Below, piece after piece: positions 43,831 through 53,079 of a DNA stretch of 64,000 nucleotides (position 1 is the first letter of the stretch; the number at the start of each line of letters is the position of its first letter). A program made the translations under genes and the position numbers. Source of the stretch: Lentilactobacillus fungorum (GTDB lineage Bacteria > Bacillota > Bacilli > Lactobacillales > Lactobacillaceae); the NCBI RefSeq assembly GCF_016860605.1, contig NZ_BNJR01000012.1, positions 364,300-428,299 of the forward strand, read 5' to 3'. The notes beneath the pieces are model-generated. The model ran no database searches. It was not told the DNA's origin and saw only the letters and a program-made list of their open reading frames with translations.

Positions 43831-45579
43831 CTATAATTCCTCTCGTTTCAACAGTTCCGAAAAGGCCGGCTGGTCAAATAAATTTGATTGCTTTTGATAC
43901 GTTTCGATGGTGGCCTGGTCAAATTGATCGGGATCGATTGGCATAAAGCTGGTGTCGACTGGGTCCTGATTTTTAACCTTAGCGTCAATCAAAATTGGCT
44001 TGGTATTGCCGGCGGCTTCTAACTTGGCAATTTGCTCGAAGGCGGCTTTGAGGGATTGGCCGTCAGAGACTTTGATGCCAATGGCCCCCATGTCGTTAGC
44101 GAATCCCGCCCAATTGGCACCGATAAAGTGAATTCCATACGGATCCTGATTAGCAGTGAGCTTTTCATGTTGAATGTAACCAAACGCTTTGTTTTCCAAG
44201 ACCACGTTAATAATTGGCAATTGGTATTGAACTTGCGTTAGAATATCCTGCATAACCATTGAGAAGCCGCCATCACCGGCAACACTAAAGACTTGGCGCT
44301 CAGGATAACTCAATTTGGCAGCGATACTGGCAGGCAAAGCGTAGCCCATCGTGCCGAACCAAGCGGACATGCTCAATTTTTGGTTATGATTAAATGGTAG
44401 TTGACGGATTGACCACATCAGATTGTTACCAACATCAAGGCCAAAGACGGCATCGTCATGACTATAGTCCTTGATTGCCCGAATCACGGCCTCTGGTGCC
44501 AAGCCGTCGATTTCATCATCGGCGACTTTATTCAACCAAGCATCCCAGTTCACCTTGTCCTTTCGAGCAGCCCGTAGAAACGCGGTTGGCGCAATTGGGG
44601 CGCCGGCTTCGTTCAACTTGGCAAAGAAGGCCTTCGCATCGGCTAAGACCGTTAAATCAATGTCATGCTGCTTGCCGAGATCTTCAACGCTATTATTAAT
44701 TTGGATAAACTTAATACCCTTTGGCAAAAAGCGGCTAAATGGGTAATTGGTACCAGCCAAAATAATTAGGTCAGCGGCTTGGGTCACTTCAAAAGCTGGC
44801 TTGGTGCCCAAACGACCCCTGGAACCCATAAAGTTGGGGTGATCAGTTGGCATGATGCCAGTCGCCGGGGCGGTTGTCAATACGGGAACACTAAACTTTT
44901 CTGAGAAGGCGACCAATTCGTCGCGGGCGTCCTTCATACCAAGGCCTGCCCAAACAACTGGGTGCTTGGCTTGTTTTAATAGGTCATAAACCGCGTCGAC
45001 TGATGTTTGATCGACAATTTGGGTCGTTGCCGAGTTTAAGACTTTAGCTGTTTTGTAAGGTTCAAAGTCGATTTCTTGTCCGGCTAAATCATCGGGGATG
45101 ATAATTACCGCTGGCCCTTTGGTGCGATAGGCGTAGCGAATGGCTTCGTCCATGACGTATGGAATTTGGTCGGGATTCGTCACTTGTTTATGAAAATCGG
45201 TCAAGTCGACGAATAGTGGATCTTGATCCATTTCTTGGAAAAAATACGTATTCATAATCGGGGTTGCGGATTGGCCAACGATGGCAACCACTGGTGCATG
45301 GTCCATCTTGGCGTCATAAAGCCCATTGAACAAATGCGTTGCTCCGGGGCCGGCAGAACCAAAGCTAATACCAACTTTGCCGGTTAGTTTTGCGTCAGCC
45401 GTTGCTGCCAAGGAGCCGACTTCCTCATGGCGAACCTGAATATAATGAAGCTTATCGCGTTCTTGATAAAGGCCGTCAACGGTGTTGTTGATGGAATCGG
45501 CGGTGATGCCGTATAGATGGTCGATGTCCCAGCTAACTAAAACTTTTGCCAGGGCTTGGCCCGCAGTCATTTTTGCCAT
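43831..45579 (-). CDS. pox: pyruvate oxidase (phosphate-dependent, TPP and FAD)
   Basis: 582 residues from ATG 45579 (GGAGTG upstream). Converts pyruvate, phosphate and oxygen to acetyl phosphate, CO2 and hydrogen peroxide. N-terminal TPP-domain Glu in VRHEEVGSLAA (about 53), GSAGPGATHLFNGLYDA, the central FAD-binding domain (ILAGTNYPFSRFLPKG) and the TPP-Mg motif GDGGFSMVMQDI to ENKAFGYIQ (about 440-475). Length is near that of the L. plantarum enzyme (about 600). Divergent from the helveticin-like gene. Confidence 0.87.
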   Translation of the reverse strand: MAKMTAGQALAKVLVSWDIDHLYGITADSINNTVDGLYQERDKLHYIQVRHEEVGSLAATADAKLTGKVGISFGSAGPGATHLFNGLYDAKMDHAPVVAIVGQSATPIMNTYFFQEMDQDPLFVDLTDFHKQVTNPDQIPYVMDEAIRYAYRTKGPAVIIIPDDLAGQEIDFEPYKTAKVLNSATTQIVDQTSVDAVYDLLKQAKHPVVWAGLGMKDARDELVAFSEKFSVPVLTTAPATGIMPTDHPNFMGSRGRLGTKPAFEVTQAADLIILAGTNYPFSRFLPKGIKFIQINNSVEDLGKQHDIDLTVLADAKAFFAKLNEAGAPIAPTAFLRAARKDKVNWDAWLNKVADDEIDGLAPEAVIRAIKDYSHDDAVFGLDVGNNLMWSIRQLPFNHNQKLSMSAWFGTMGYALPASIAAKLSYPERQVFSVAGDGGFSMVMQDILTQVQYQLPIINVVLENKAFGYIQHEKLTANQDPYGIHFIGANWAGFANDMGAIGIKVSDGQSLKAAFEQIAKLEAAGNTKPILIDAKVKNQDPVDTSFMPIDPDQFDQATIETYQKQSNLFDQPAFSELLKREEL

Positions 45580-45796
45580 GATTGAATCACTCCTAAAATT
45601 TAATATGCTTACTTTTTGAAAGTATGAATCAAAGGATAACTTATCTTGAAATGAAATTCAAGCCGTTGATTTCACAAAATTTGTAAATGATCATTGAAAG
45701 CTTGATATAATAAGATCGTGTTTGAAAATAGATTGTGAATTTATTTTTAGAATTTGAAAAAGCTACTGAAATGAGTATGAAAAGGAGGAACCATCA

Positions 45797-46771
45797 ATGA
45801 CCCAAGTTGCAGCTCAGCTGATGTATCGGCTCATTAATTTGCCGAAGAAAACCGTTGTCCAAAAGGTTTATATCGGCGACCAATCTGTCTATGCCTTACA
45901 ACTGTTCAACCAAAATCAAGATGCAATAATCTCTCGGGTCAAGAAACCTCAAAGGATAAATGGGCACAATCTTGATTTTCGACACGCGCAGCACATGACG
46001 CTAAAAAACTTTGGTCATGGTCAAACTTTGGCGTACTTTTGCCATCAAGGAATTGATTATTGGTGGGTCGTGGCCGAGCCTAATTTGTCGGATTATCCAG
46101 ATATTAAGTGGGGCAGCCAACTTGCTAGAATCAGGTTTGAACCTGATCGGCGATGGTGGTTTCACCGACAAAAGCGAAATTTGCCAACTCGTTTGACCAT
46201 GCTTGATCACACAACCCCGACTGGTCAATCGTATGGGGACTTAAAACGAGTGGAAGGCGCCTTGTCACCGGATAAACGGACGTTGCTAATTGCGGCGGTT
46301 GCCAGGGATGGCAGTGCTCATTTTAGTTTGTACGATCATCAAAAGTTAAATGAAAGATTGGATCAAGTTGCTGCCGTTGGTGGCGCGGTTGATCTTAGCC
46401 AGGCCGGTCAGTTGCTTTCTTCTTCGGTAGCCAATCCTTACATAGTTGTACCAGCCTTTACCCGACGGTTGACGTCACCGTCGATTCAAGGCGTCGCACT
46501 TTCAGACACGTTTACGATATTTGTTTCCAGTGGGCAAGCAGCCGTCAATGATCAGCACCCACAAGCTGATCAGCCAGCCATTAATCAATTTCAGTGGGGG
46601 AGCGACACCGCTAAGCCGTTATGGCTCAATAATCCAGCGTGGATTAACCAAAACATTGAAACGGAGGGCGTTCAGCTGGGTGATCGGTTGTATGTCGGCG
46701 TGGCGTTCCATGACGCGGTGCCATACGCGACTAAGACGGTGGCCAACTGTGTTTATTGGGTGGAAAAGTGA
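45797..46771 (+). CDS. helveticin J family protein (class III bacteriocin-like)
   Basis: 324 residues from ATG 45797 with AAAGGAGG upstream. Similar in length and motif order to helveticin J (333 residues): QSVYALQLFNQ near the start, WWVVAEPN and WGSQLARIRF, then RVEGALSPDKRTLLIAAVAR followed by HFSLYDHQKLNERLD, and a C-terminal VQLGDRLYVGVAFH. Established: helveticin J is a heat-labile bacteriocin or lysin of Lactobacillus helveticus. There is no signal peptide here, nor an immunity or export gene beside it, so release may need lysis and the activity is unproven. Confidence 0.75.
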   Translation: MTQVAAQLMYRLINLPKKTVVQKVYIGDQSVYALQLFNQNQDAIISRVKKPQRINGHNLDFRHAQHMTLKNFGHGQTLAYFCHQGIDYWWVVAEPNLSDYPDIKWGSQLARIRFEPDRRWWFHRQKRNLPTRLTMLDHTTPTGQSYGDLKRVEGALSPDKRTLLIAAVARDGSAHFSLYDHQKLNERLDQVAAVGGAVDLSQAGQLLSSSVANPYIVVPAFTRRLTSPSIQGVALSDTFTIFVSSGQAAVNDQHPQADQPAINQFQWGSDTAKPLWLNNPAWINQNIETEGVQLGDRLYVGVAFHDAVPYATKTVANCVYWVEK

Positions 46772-46980
46772 GAGAGATTGGTTACATAGTTGCAACCCAA
46801 TTAATCGCTTATGGTTCTTCGCCTATTTGGCGATAGTCATCATAGGTTTAAGAATCTTGCTAGGTGGCAAGTAGCCTTTATTCTCAAAGAAGAAAATAGT
46901 CAAGTTAATAGCAATGGTGGTTTTTTGGAAACCTAGATAAACTGCCGTTTATATAATTCATGGCTATCAAAGTTGCCCGT

Positions 46981-47052
46981 TTACATTTGCTTGGGTCTAA
47001 GGGCGACAATTGTGATTGCTAATAAAGAGAGAGCCTCAAAACCACATACCAA
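46981..47052 (-). pseudogene. truncated holin-like/type I toxin peptide (tentative)
   Basis: 23 codons from TTG 47052 reading VCGFEALSLLAITIVALRPKQM after the start. F-E-A-L-S-L plus a short hydrophobic helix recalls the small holin-like or TxpA-type toxin peptides of Firmicutes (usually 30-60 residues), but several helix residues are missing and no good ribosome-binding site is seen. Probably a degenerate copy. Confidence 0.3.
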
Positions 47053-47082
47053 TGTACTGCCACTTAACCACCCATTAAAAAA

Positions 47083-47117
47083 CGTCTCATCAATTGATGA
47101 TGGGGCGTTTAATTTTA
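47083..47117. terminator. terminator hairpin
   Basis: AACGTCTCATCA pairs with TGATGGGGCGTT (G-U pairs), then TAATTTTAATT; A-run upstream, so it may act in both directions. Confidence 0.55.
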
Positions 47118-47376
47118 ATTGATTGATTAAATATTTGATTTAATGATGATGCTGTATAAATGATACAATTCGCATTAAAAAGATAAAGTTAATAGTGCAT
47201 ATATCCGCTATAATTTACCAATTAATCCTAATTATTAATATGTACATATGTTACATATTTTAGAATACGCTTCCAAACCCACTAGAATGCCAATTGGTAG
47301 CGACTAAATTAGTATAGGTTATTCTCCTTGAATGCGTTATCCTATGATAACGATTATTCAGATGGGGAGAACAATT

Positions 47377-48363
47377 ATGCTTGATACAATATTAAATACT
47401 TTGATGAAGCCAACCAAATTGGAAAAAGAACAGCTCAAAAGTTTAGAATTTCACAACGATATGCCGTTGGACGTCTATGATACCAAGCTGTCGCGGGAAG
47501 AAAAGACGCCGATTATTAGTGACGTTTTGTTTAAAAATAAAAGCATCTACGTGAGTAAACATAATCGCTATGCGCCCTATCCAACGCACTCCCATACATT
47601 CTTAGAAATCAATTACATGCTTCGCGGATCATGTGACGAAGTAGTTGATAGCCAGCCGGTTCACTTGGAACAGGGCGATGTCTTGCTTTTAGACGTTGGC
47701 TGTAAGCACTCTGTGAGCTATTTAGGAACCAATGATTTATTGATTAATATCTTATTTCGAGACAGAGAAATTAATCTCGATCTTTTAAGTGACCTCCGAA
47801 GTAGTAAAAGTGTCTTGTATGAATTCTTGTTAAATCGGCGAATTGGTGATCGTAGTGAGATTCGTTATTTACTGTTTGGCCATGAAGATGAAAGCGAAGT
47901 TCAAGAAACCCTGGATCGCATCATTGAAGAATATTATCTCCAACGAGACTTTGCGGACACGGTTATTAGTGCCTATCTCTCCATTTTAATTGCCCAACTT
48001 GTTCGTAATTATAAAGTGGATATCCACAAGGAAATGTCGAAGCAGCAAGAATTAGCTGTTCAAATGTTGAAGGAGATTAACGATAATTATCGCGATGTCT
48101 CACTTGAAAAATTAGCAGCTAAATACGGCTATAATCGCAACTACCTCAGTAATTTGTTTAAAAAAGAAGTGGGCGATACATTTTCCAATGTGTTAACCAA
48201 ACAACGACTGATTAATGCCAACATTTTAATCACGTCGACCACTTTGCCGATTTCAAAAATTAGTAAAGAAGTTGGTATTAACAACCGGACATTTTTCTAT
48301 AGGAAGTATATTAGTTATTACAACGTTGCCCCGGGATCCGATCGAAAGAAAAAGAATCAGTGA
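47377..48363 (+). CDS. AraC-family regulator of the rhamnoside locus
   Basis: 328 residues from ATG 47377 (GGGGAG 7 bp upstream); the frame to 47332 is extra. The N-terminal cupin sugar-sensing domain (HSHTFLEINYMLRGSCDEVV, LEQGDVLLLDVGCKHSV) is followed by a linker and two C-terminal HTH motifs (LEKLAAKYGYNRNYLSNLFK, then PISKISKEVGINNRTFFYRK). Upstream of and parallel to the GPH carrier and rhamnosidase genes, so the likely activator of that locus in response to a rhamnoside or its products. Confidence 0.87.
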   Translation: MLDTILNTLMKPTKLEKEQLKSLEFHNDMPLDVYDTKLSREEKTPIISDVLFKNKSIYVSKHNRYAPYPTHSHTFLEINYMLRGSCDEVVDSQPVHLEQGDVLLLDVGCKHSVSYLGTNDLLINILFRDREINLDLLSDLRSSKSVLYEFLLNRRIGDRSEIRYLLFGHEDESEVQETLDRIIEEYYLQRDFADTVISAYLSILIAQLVRNYKVDIHKEMSKQQELAVQMLKEINDNYRDVSLEKLAAKYGYNRNYLSNLFKKEVGDTFSNVLTKQRLINANILITSTTLPISKISKEVGINNRTFFYRKYISYYNVAPGSDRKKKNQ

Positions 48364-48432
48364 CTTGTCAAAGAACGAGCAACAGCAGATTATTACTGTT
48401 TTTACTAGCTACTTTATCAATATTTTAGTAAA

Positions 48433-48458
48433 TGTCATCTTGATTGATGGCTTTTTTT
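48433..48458 (+). terminator. terminator after AraC gene
   Basis: GTCATC (48434-48439) pairs with GATGGC (one G-U pair), followed by TTTTTTT. Confidence 0.6.
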
Positions 48459-48533
48459 AATGATGCCATTTTTTGTGCTAAAGATTGTGCAATCGTATCT
48501 TATTTCACTGACTGAATGTATCAAATCTACATA

Positions 48534-48629
48534 TTATACGCTGCGTCGAAAATAGTCTAAAAGTGCGATAGCAGCAATCATACCAAGGACTATCAGCATT
48601 ATCAACCAATTTCTTTGAAAACGCTTCAT
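48534..48629 (-). CDS. 31-residue single-helix membrane peptide (tentative)
   Basis: ATG 48629 on the minus strand; MKRFQRNW, then a helix LIMLIVLGMIAAIALL, then DYFRRSV. Positive residues at both ends fit a small membrane protein. Ribosome-binding site is poor (GTTGGGC). Sits in the gap between the AraC gene and the GPH carrier gene, antisense to the promoter region of the latter. Confidence 0.4.
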   Translation of the reverse strand: MKRFQRNWLIMLIVLGMIAAIALLDYFRRSV

Positions 48630-48756
48630 TGCCCAACTTGACTTCACAAGATAATCTTATGAGTGTTGATATATCAGTTTGACGCGTTAAACAAAAATAT
48701 AGGTAGGAGGTCAGCCTTTTTGTTTTCATCGAAGACACGATAGGAGATTGTGAGGA

Positions 48757-50268
48757 ATGTTAAAGCAAAACAAGGTTTATACGCCACGGAAAATTACCGT
48801 TTGGCGGGGAATTGGATATGGCATTGTTGATTTTGTGGGTGGCGGTTCAATGACCATTATTGGTGCGTGGATGCTTTTCTTCTACACGTCATATTGTAAT
48901 TTGACCGCGGTTCAAGGTGCTTCAATCATTGGCGCTGCCCGAGTTGCCGATGCCATTTGTAGTTTATTGATGGGCAGCCTAACCGATAATTTTTATAAAA
49001 CGAAGCTGGGACAACGATTTGGTCGCCGTCACTTCTTCTTACTAATCGGTTCACCGCTGATGTTACTGTACATTACGTTATGGATCGCGGGGATGAACTA
49101 CTGGTATTATTTCGCAACCTATATGATTTTTGAAGTGATTTCTAGTGCGATGATGATTCCTTATGAAACGTTGCCAAACGAAATGACTGACGACTATAAC
49201 CAGCGAACCAAGTTATCATCAGCCAGAATGTTTATCTCCGCTGGCGCGACGTTTCTAGCAACGTTTATTCCTGGACAATTATTTGCCATTATGGGACAGC
49301 ACAGTCCAATTCCGTTCTTAGTTAATGGGACATTGTTTGCGATTATTTTTGCGATTGGCGTTTATGTTTGTTACTCAGTTACCTGGGAAAAACCGGTGAC
49401 CAAAGAGATGCGCGCTGAATTGGAAAAGGATTCGGTTAATCAAGGCCCACTATTCAAACGATTCTGGGGACTTCTATGTGATTATGGGTCAACGCTTAAG
49501 ATTAAAAGCTTTAGAAAGCACCTATTGATTTATTTGTTCTCATTTACTGGTAAAGATACGTTTAACACGGTTTTTGCCTACTTCTGTATTTATTGTTTAG
49601 GGTTATCGGCAACGGTGGCTGCCAATTTGCTGTCACTTTCGTTGATTGGGTTGGTGGTCACAATTGTCGCTGGCTTTGGCATGGTAAAGTATGGGCCAAA
49701 GTTTCTGTATGAAGTGGGCTACGGGTTGATGTTGCTGATGCTAATTTGTTATTACCTAGTCTTTCAGCTGCACGTGACCAACCACGTCATCTTGATCCTG
49801 TTCTTTATTTCACTGTTCTACCAGATTGGTCGTGCAACGTTGGAATTTACCCCATGGAATGTCTTTCCATTTATCCCAGATCTTGATGAAATTGTCACGA
49901 AGCGTCGGCGCGCAGGCATCTTTGCGGCAGTGATGAGCTTCACCCGGAAGTCAACGGTTGCCGTGGCAACAATTGCAGTTGGTTTTATCTTGGATAATAA
50001 CGGTTTTGCCAAAAATGCGGCGACCCAGTCATTGCAGGCACAACATGCGATTGCGGCAATCTTACTATTTGGAACTGGCGGCCTTATTTTATTGGCATTA
50101 CTAGAAGCGCTAACCTTTAAACTGAACAAGCAAACCCACCAAATCGTACTACAAGAAATTCTGCGGCTGCGAAAGGGTGGCAGTAAGAAGGATGTTGACC
50201 CTAAAGTGGCCAAGACGGTTAAAGAGTTGACCGGTGTTTCATATGACAAGGTCTGGCCGGATGATTAA
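48757..50268 (+). CDS. GPH-family glycoside:cation symporter
   Basis: 503 residues from ATG 48757 (GTGAGGA upstream). Twelve helices with GPH/MelB features: YGIVDFVGGGSMTIIGAWML, RVADAICSLLMGSLTDN with the cation-site Asp, a KLGQRFGRRHFFLLIGSP loop and YETLPNEMTDDYNQRTKLSS. A cytoplasmic C-terminal tail ends the protein, with no IIA-like domain. First structural gene before the GH78 enzyme, 27 bp apart. Likely imports rhamnosylated glycosides or rutinose-type disaccharides. Confidence 0.87.
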   Translation: MLKQNKVYTPRKITVWRGIGYGIVDFVGGGSMTIIGAWMLFFYTSYCNLTAVQGASIIGAARVADAICSLLMGSLTDNFYKTKLGQRFGRRHFFLLIGSPLMLLYITLWIAGMNYWYYFATYMIFEVISSAMMIPYETLPNEMTDDYNQRTKLSSARMFISAGATFLATFIPGQLFAIMGQHSPIPFLVNGTLFAIIFAIGVYVCYSVTWEKPVTKEMRAELEKDSVNQGPLFKRFWGLLCDYGSTLKIKSFRKHLLIYLFSFTGKDTFNTVFAYFCIYCLGLSATVAANLLSLSLIGLVVTIVAGFGMVKYGPKFLYEVGYGLMLLMLICYYLVFQLHVTNHVILILFFISLFYQIGRATLEFTPWNVFPFIPDLDEIVTKRRRAGIFAAVMSFTRKSTVAVATIAVGFILDNNGFAKNAATQSLQAQHAIAAILLFGTGGLILLALLEALTFKLNKQTHQIVLQEILRLRKGGSKKDVDPKVAKTVKELTGVSYDKVWPDD

Positions 50269-50295
50269 TTTTGATTAAAAGAGAGGACAACACGA

Positions 50296-53022
50296 ATGAC
50301 GGATCGTAACAAAACTTTATTAATACCCACTCATTTAAACGTGAATTTATTGGCATTTGCTTATAACGTCACCCAAACACCCCGGTTTAGCTGGTGGGAT
50401 CACAGCAACATTGTCAATAGTGAACAAACGGCTTATCAAATTGTGATTGCCAAGCGACTTCATCAACTGGCTAACCAAGAATATGTTTTTGATAGTGGTT
50501 GGATCACTTCAGATCAAAATACCGGCGTTAAAATTCCAAGCTTAGATCAGCAATTGCTGCCTGGCGAACTGTACTACTGGCAAGTCCGGATTAAGGATAA
50601 TTTCGGTAACGTGAGTGATTTTTCACAGCCGGAAAAGTTTATTTGCGCAGATCGCCCAATGGCAACCCCGATTTTAGGCATCTGGGCGCAACAAACACCG
50701 AAGGTCGATAATGAGTTGCCTAAATTAGGGAACGTTGCTTTTTTCCGCAGCCCCCGCTTTCATTTGAATTTAGTTGATGTAGACACGGCTGTCATGACCG
50801 CCTTTTCAAGGGGTAACGAACCACTGTTTATTCAAGGATTTGATTTGTTGGTGAACGGTACCAATGTCGGCGTCGGTTCGCCCCATCGGCAGGTTCACTA
50901 CAATGGTTCGGATCAGATTGGCATCTATTACAGTAAATACGACGTTACCGAAAACTTGATCGATGGTGAAAACGTGATTGCCGCTTTGGCAACTGCTAAA
51001 TCTGATCGGAAAGCTTTTTGGTGCCGATTAGAAGTTTACCTAAACGACGGGACCAAAAAACAACTCATCACGACGAATCAGGATTGGAAAGTACTTGATG
51101 GCAGTACCGCATTTGGCGATTATGGTACTAAAATTCGCAGCCTGTACTTTGGGATGATTGCCGAAAATGTTGATATGCGGTATTACCCCCAAGGCTGGTC
51201 AGAGATAGCTTATAACGATGATCTTTGGGACACTGCTTGGCTGAACCCTAAGGAAATGATTACCGAACAGGAAGTTTTGATACCGTACCGGAGTGAAAAC
51301 ACTCGGCGTTTTGAGGTCGATGAGCCGCAAAAAAAGGTGATCAAATTAGGGGATCAGGATTACTTAATTGACTTGGGAAAAGAGATCGTTGGCAGTTTAA
51401 AAGTCAATCTCAAGAGTCCCATTAATCAACGCACCACCGTTTTAATGGGAGAACAACTGCAAGAAGACGGCCACGTTCGGCATCACTTGGCAGCAGGTCC
51501 GGACTATGTTGAAAACTGGACATTTATAAAGGGCCAAAATAAGTTCACAACTCTGCAGGTCAAGAACTTTCGGTATATTGAGTTATTGGGCTTTCAAGGA
51601 GAACTCCATCGAAACGACATCTTTGGCTGGGCGATTGAACAGCCCTTTGAGTCGCAAGAATCCAGTTTTGAGAGTGATAACGCATTACTAAACCGTGAAT
51701 ACGAGATGTCTAAGTATACGATTAAAGCCACGAACCAAGACGTTTACGTGGATTCCCAAGCTAGGGAGCGGCGGCCTTATGAAGGGGACCTACTGGTTAA
51801 CGGCAACACCAGCTTTGTCGTGTCGTCCAAGTACTCATTGAACCGGCACAGCCTGGACTACCTCATTGATAACCCAACTTGGCCGGAAGATTATAAGTTG
51901 TACAGTATTGAAATGGCTTGGCAGGACTACTTATATACCGGTAACGATGAATTTTTGAAGAAACGATACACCGATCTCACTTATAAATTGAACCGCGGTA
52001 AAAGTGATGAGAGTTTCGATGGTGCTTCACAAGACTTTAAAGGGTCGCTGCGTAACACGAAGGGCGTCGATAATTTTGACGAACAAGTTGGCTTGGTGAC
52101 TAATGATGGCCTGATTGATTGGCCGATCCCAGAACGGGATGGTTTTGTGGAGGGGCAATACAATACCCCATTTAACGCAATTTTTTATGGGGCTTATCTC
52201 ACAATGAGCAAAATCGCTGACGTCTGTGGCCACCCAAGTGACGCGGACCATTATCGCAGGCGGGCCGCTCGGATTAAAAAGGAATTAATTGCGCGGCTGT
52301 ACAATCCAGCCACTGGTCGTTTCTATGATTCTCTCAACGCAGATTTGTCGGTGAACCAACATACGTCTCACCACGCGACCGCCTATGCATTGTGTTACGG
52401 CGTCTATACCAATCAGCAGATGGCTGATCACATGAGCCAGTTTGTCGCCAACGATGGTCGTTTTGTTGGCAGTATCTACTTTATTTACTTCATGTTAAAA
52501 GGTCTCATCAATAGTGGTCACGCCGATGAGGCTGTTAAGCTGCTGATTAATCCAGATGACCGTCAAGATCAAAAGACGTTTGCCGCTATTTTAAACACGC
52601 TAAAAGCAACGATTGCCCCAGAAGCTTGGAGTAATCACTATAAGCCCAATATGACCATGTCTCATCCATGGGGGGCAACGCCTGGATTAACCATCGTTCA
52701 AGGCATCATGGGCATCAATCCAACCCAGCCTGGATTTGCAAGCTTTACCGTTAAAATTCGACCGGGGAAGTTGCGGCACTTGAAGGTTGAAACTCCTTCT
52801 GCCAGAGGCATTATCAAAGCTTCCTTTGACGTTGCCGGTGAACAACGGGTCGTAAAGGTTAATGTGCCGATGAATACAAGGGCAACCGTGATTTTACCTG
52901 CTGACAGTCAGTTATTGAGTGTTAGAAATCGTGATGGCACAGATTTGGAGGGGATGCCGCCAGATCATCACCAACTGGGGTTGGGATCTGGAAACTATCA
53001 AATTTTATACCGAAGCAAATAA
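50296..53022 (+). CDS. GH78 alpha-L-rhamnosidase
   Basis: 908 residues, no signal peptide, hence cytosolic. The domain order is that of GH78: N-terminal fibronectin-like domain (about 15-120, LYYWQVRIKDNFG), carbohydrate-binding N-domain, a second beta domain, then the (alpha/alpha)6 barrel with the key acidic motif DSQARERRPYEGDLLV (about residue 485), and a C-terminal beta domain (GITV-like PGLTIVQGIMGI to VKIRPG). Established: releases terminal L-rhamnose from flavonoid glycosides and terpenyl rutinosides. Lies between two carriers in a rightward operon under a presumed AraC regulator. Confidence 0.9.
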   Translation: MTDRNKTLLIPTHLNVNLLAFAYNVTQTPRFSWWDHSNIVNSEQTAYQIVIAKRLHQLANQEYVFDSGWITSDQNTGVKIPSLDQQLLPGELYYWQVRIKDNFGNVSDFSQPEKFICADRPMATPILGIWAQQTPKVDNELPKLGNVAFFRSPRFHLNLVDVDTAVMTAFSRGNEPLFIQGFDLLVNGTNVGVGSPHRQVHYNGSDQIGIYYSKYDVTENLIDGENVIAALATAKSDRKAFWCRLEVYLNDGTKKQLITTNQDWKVLDGSTAFGDYGTKIRSLYFGMIAENVDMRYYPQGWSEIAYNDDLWDTAWLNPKEMITEQEVLIPYRSENTRRFEVDEPQKKVIKLGDQDYLIDLGKEIVGSLKVNLKSPINQRTTVLMGEQLQEDGHVRHHLAAGPDYVENWTFIKGQNKFTTLQVKNFRYIELLGFQGELHRNDIFGWAIEQPFESQESSFESDNALLNREYEMSKYTIKATNQDVYVDSQARERRPYEGDLLVNGNTSFVVSSKYSLNRHSLDYLIDNPTWPEDYKLYSIEMAWQDYLYTGNDEFLKKRYTDLTYKLNRGKSDESFDGASQDFKGSLRNTKGVDNFDEQVGLVTNDGLIDWPIPERDGFVEGQYNTPFNAIFYGAYLTMSKIADVCGHPSDADHYRRRAARIKKELIARLYNPATGRFYDSLNADLSVNQHTSHHATAYALCYGVYTNQQMADHMSQFVANDGRFVGSIYFIYFMLKGLINSGHADEAVKLLINPDDRQDQKTFAAILNTLKATIAPEAWSNHYKPNMTMSHPWGATPGLTIVQGIMGINPTQPGFASFTVKIRPGKLRHLKVETPSARGIIKASFDVAGEQRVVKVNVPMNTRATVILPADSQLLSVRNRDGTDLEGMPPDHHQLGLGSGNYQILYRSK

Positions 53023-53079
53023 CGTTCGTTCACTTATTCATTAATTTGTCCAGAAGTGGATAATAAGGAGATCGGGATT

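Larger units (their letters stand above)
46772..47376. other. 600-bp gap between helveticin-like and AraC genes
   Basis: Holds a terminator hairpin (47083-47117), a toxin-like peptide relic on the minus strand (46981-47052) and AT-rich promoter sequence before the AraC gene. A membrane-helix-like frame at about 46807-46872 (RLWFFAYLAIVIIGLRILLG) lacks a start codon. Confidence 0.5.

Noticed and set aside
45640..45790. Rex-like operator (TTTCACAAAATTTGTAAA) between pyruvate oxidase and helveticin-like gene
   Set aside because: Half-sites are in the reverse order from the Rex consensus TTGTGAA-N4-TTCACAA, and several AT-rich TTGTGAA words occur elsewhere without pattern.
46807..46874. Hydrophobic frame RLWFFAYLAIVIIGLRILLG as a fourth tiny membrane peptide
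   Set aside because: No ATG/GTG/TTG with a ribosome-binding site in frame; the only upstream start overlaps the helveticin-like gene. Probably chance or relic.
47260..47276. cre site (AGAATACGCTTCCA) before the AraC gene
   Set aside because: Only 11 of 14 consensus positions and not palindromic; not reliable without a genome-wide model.
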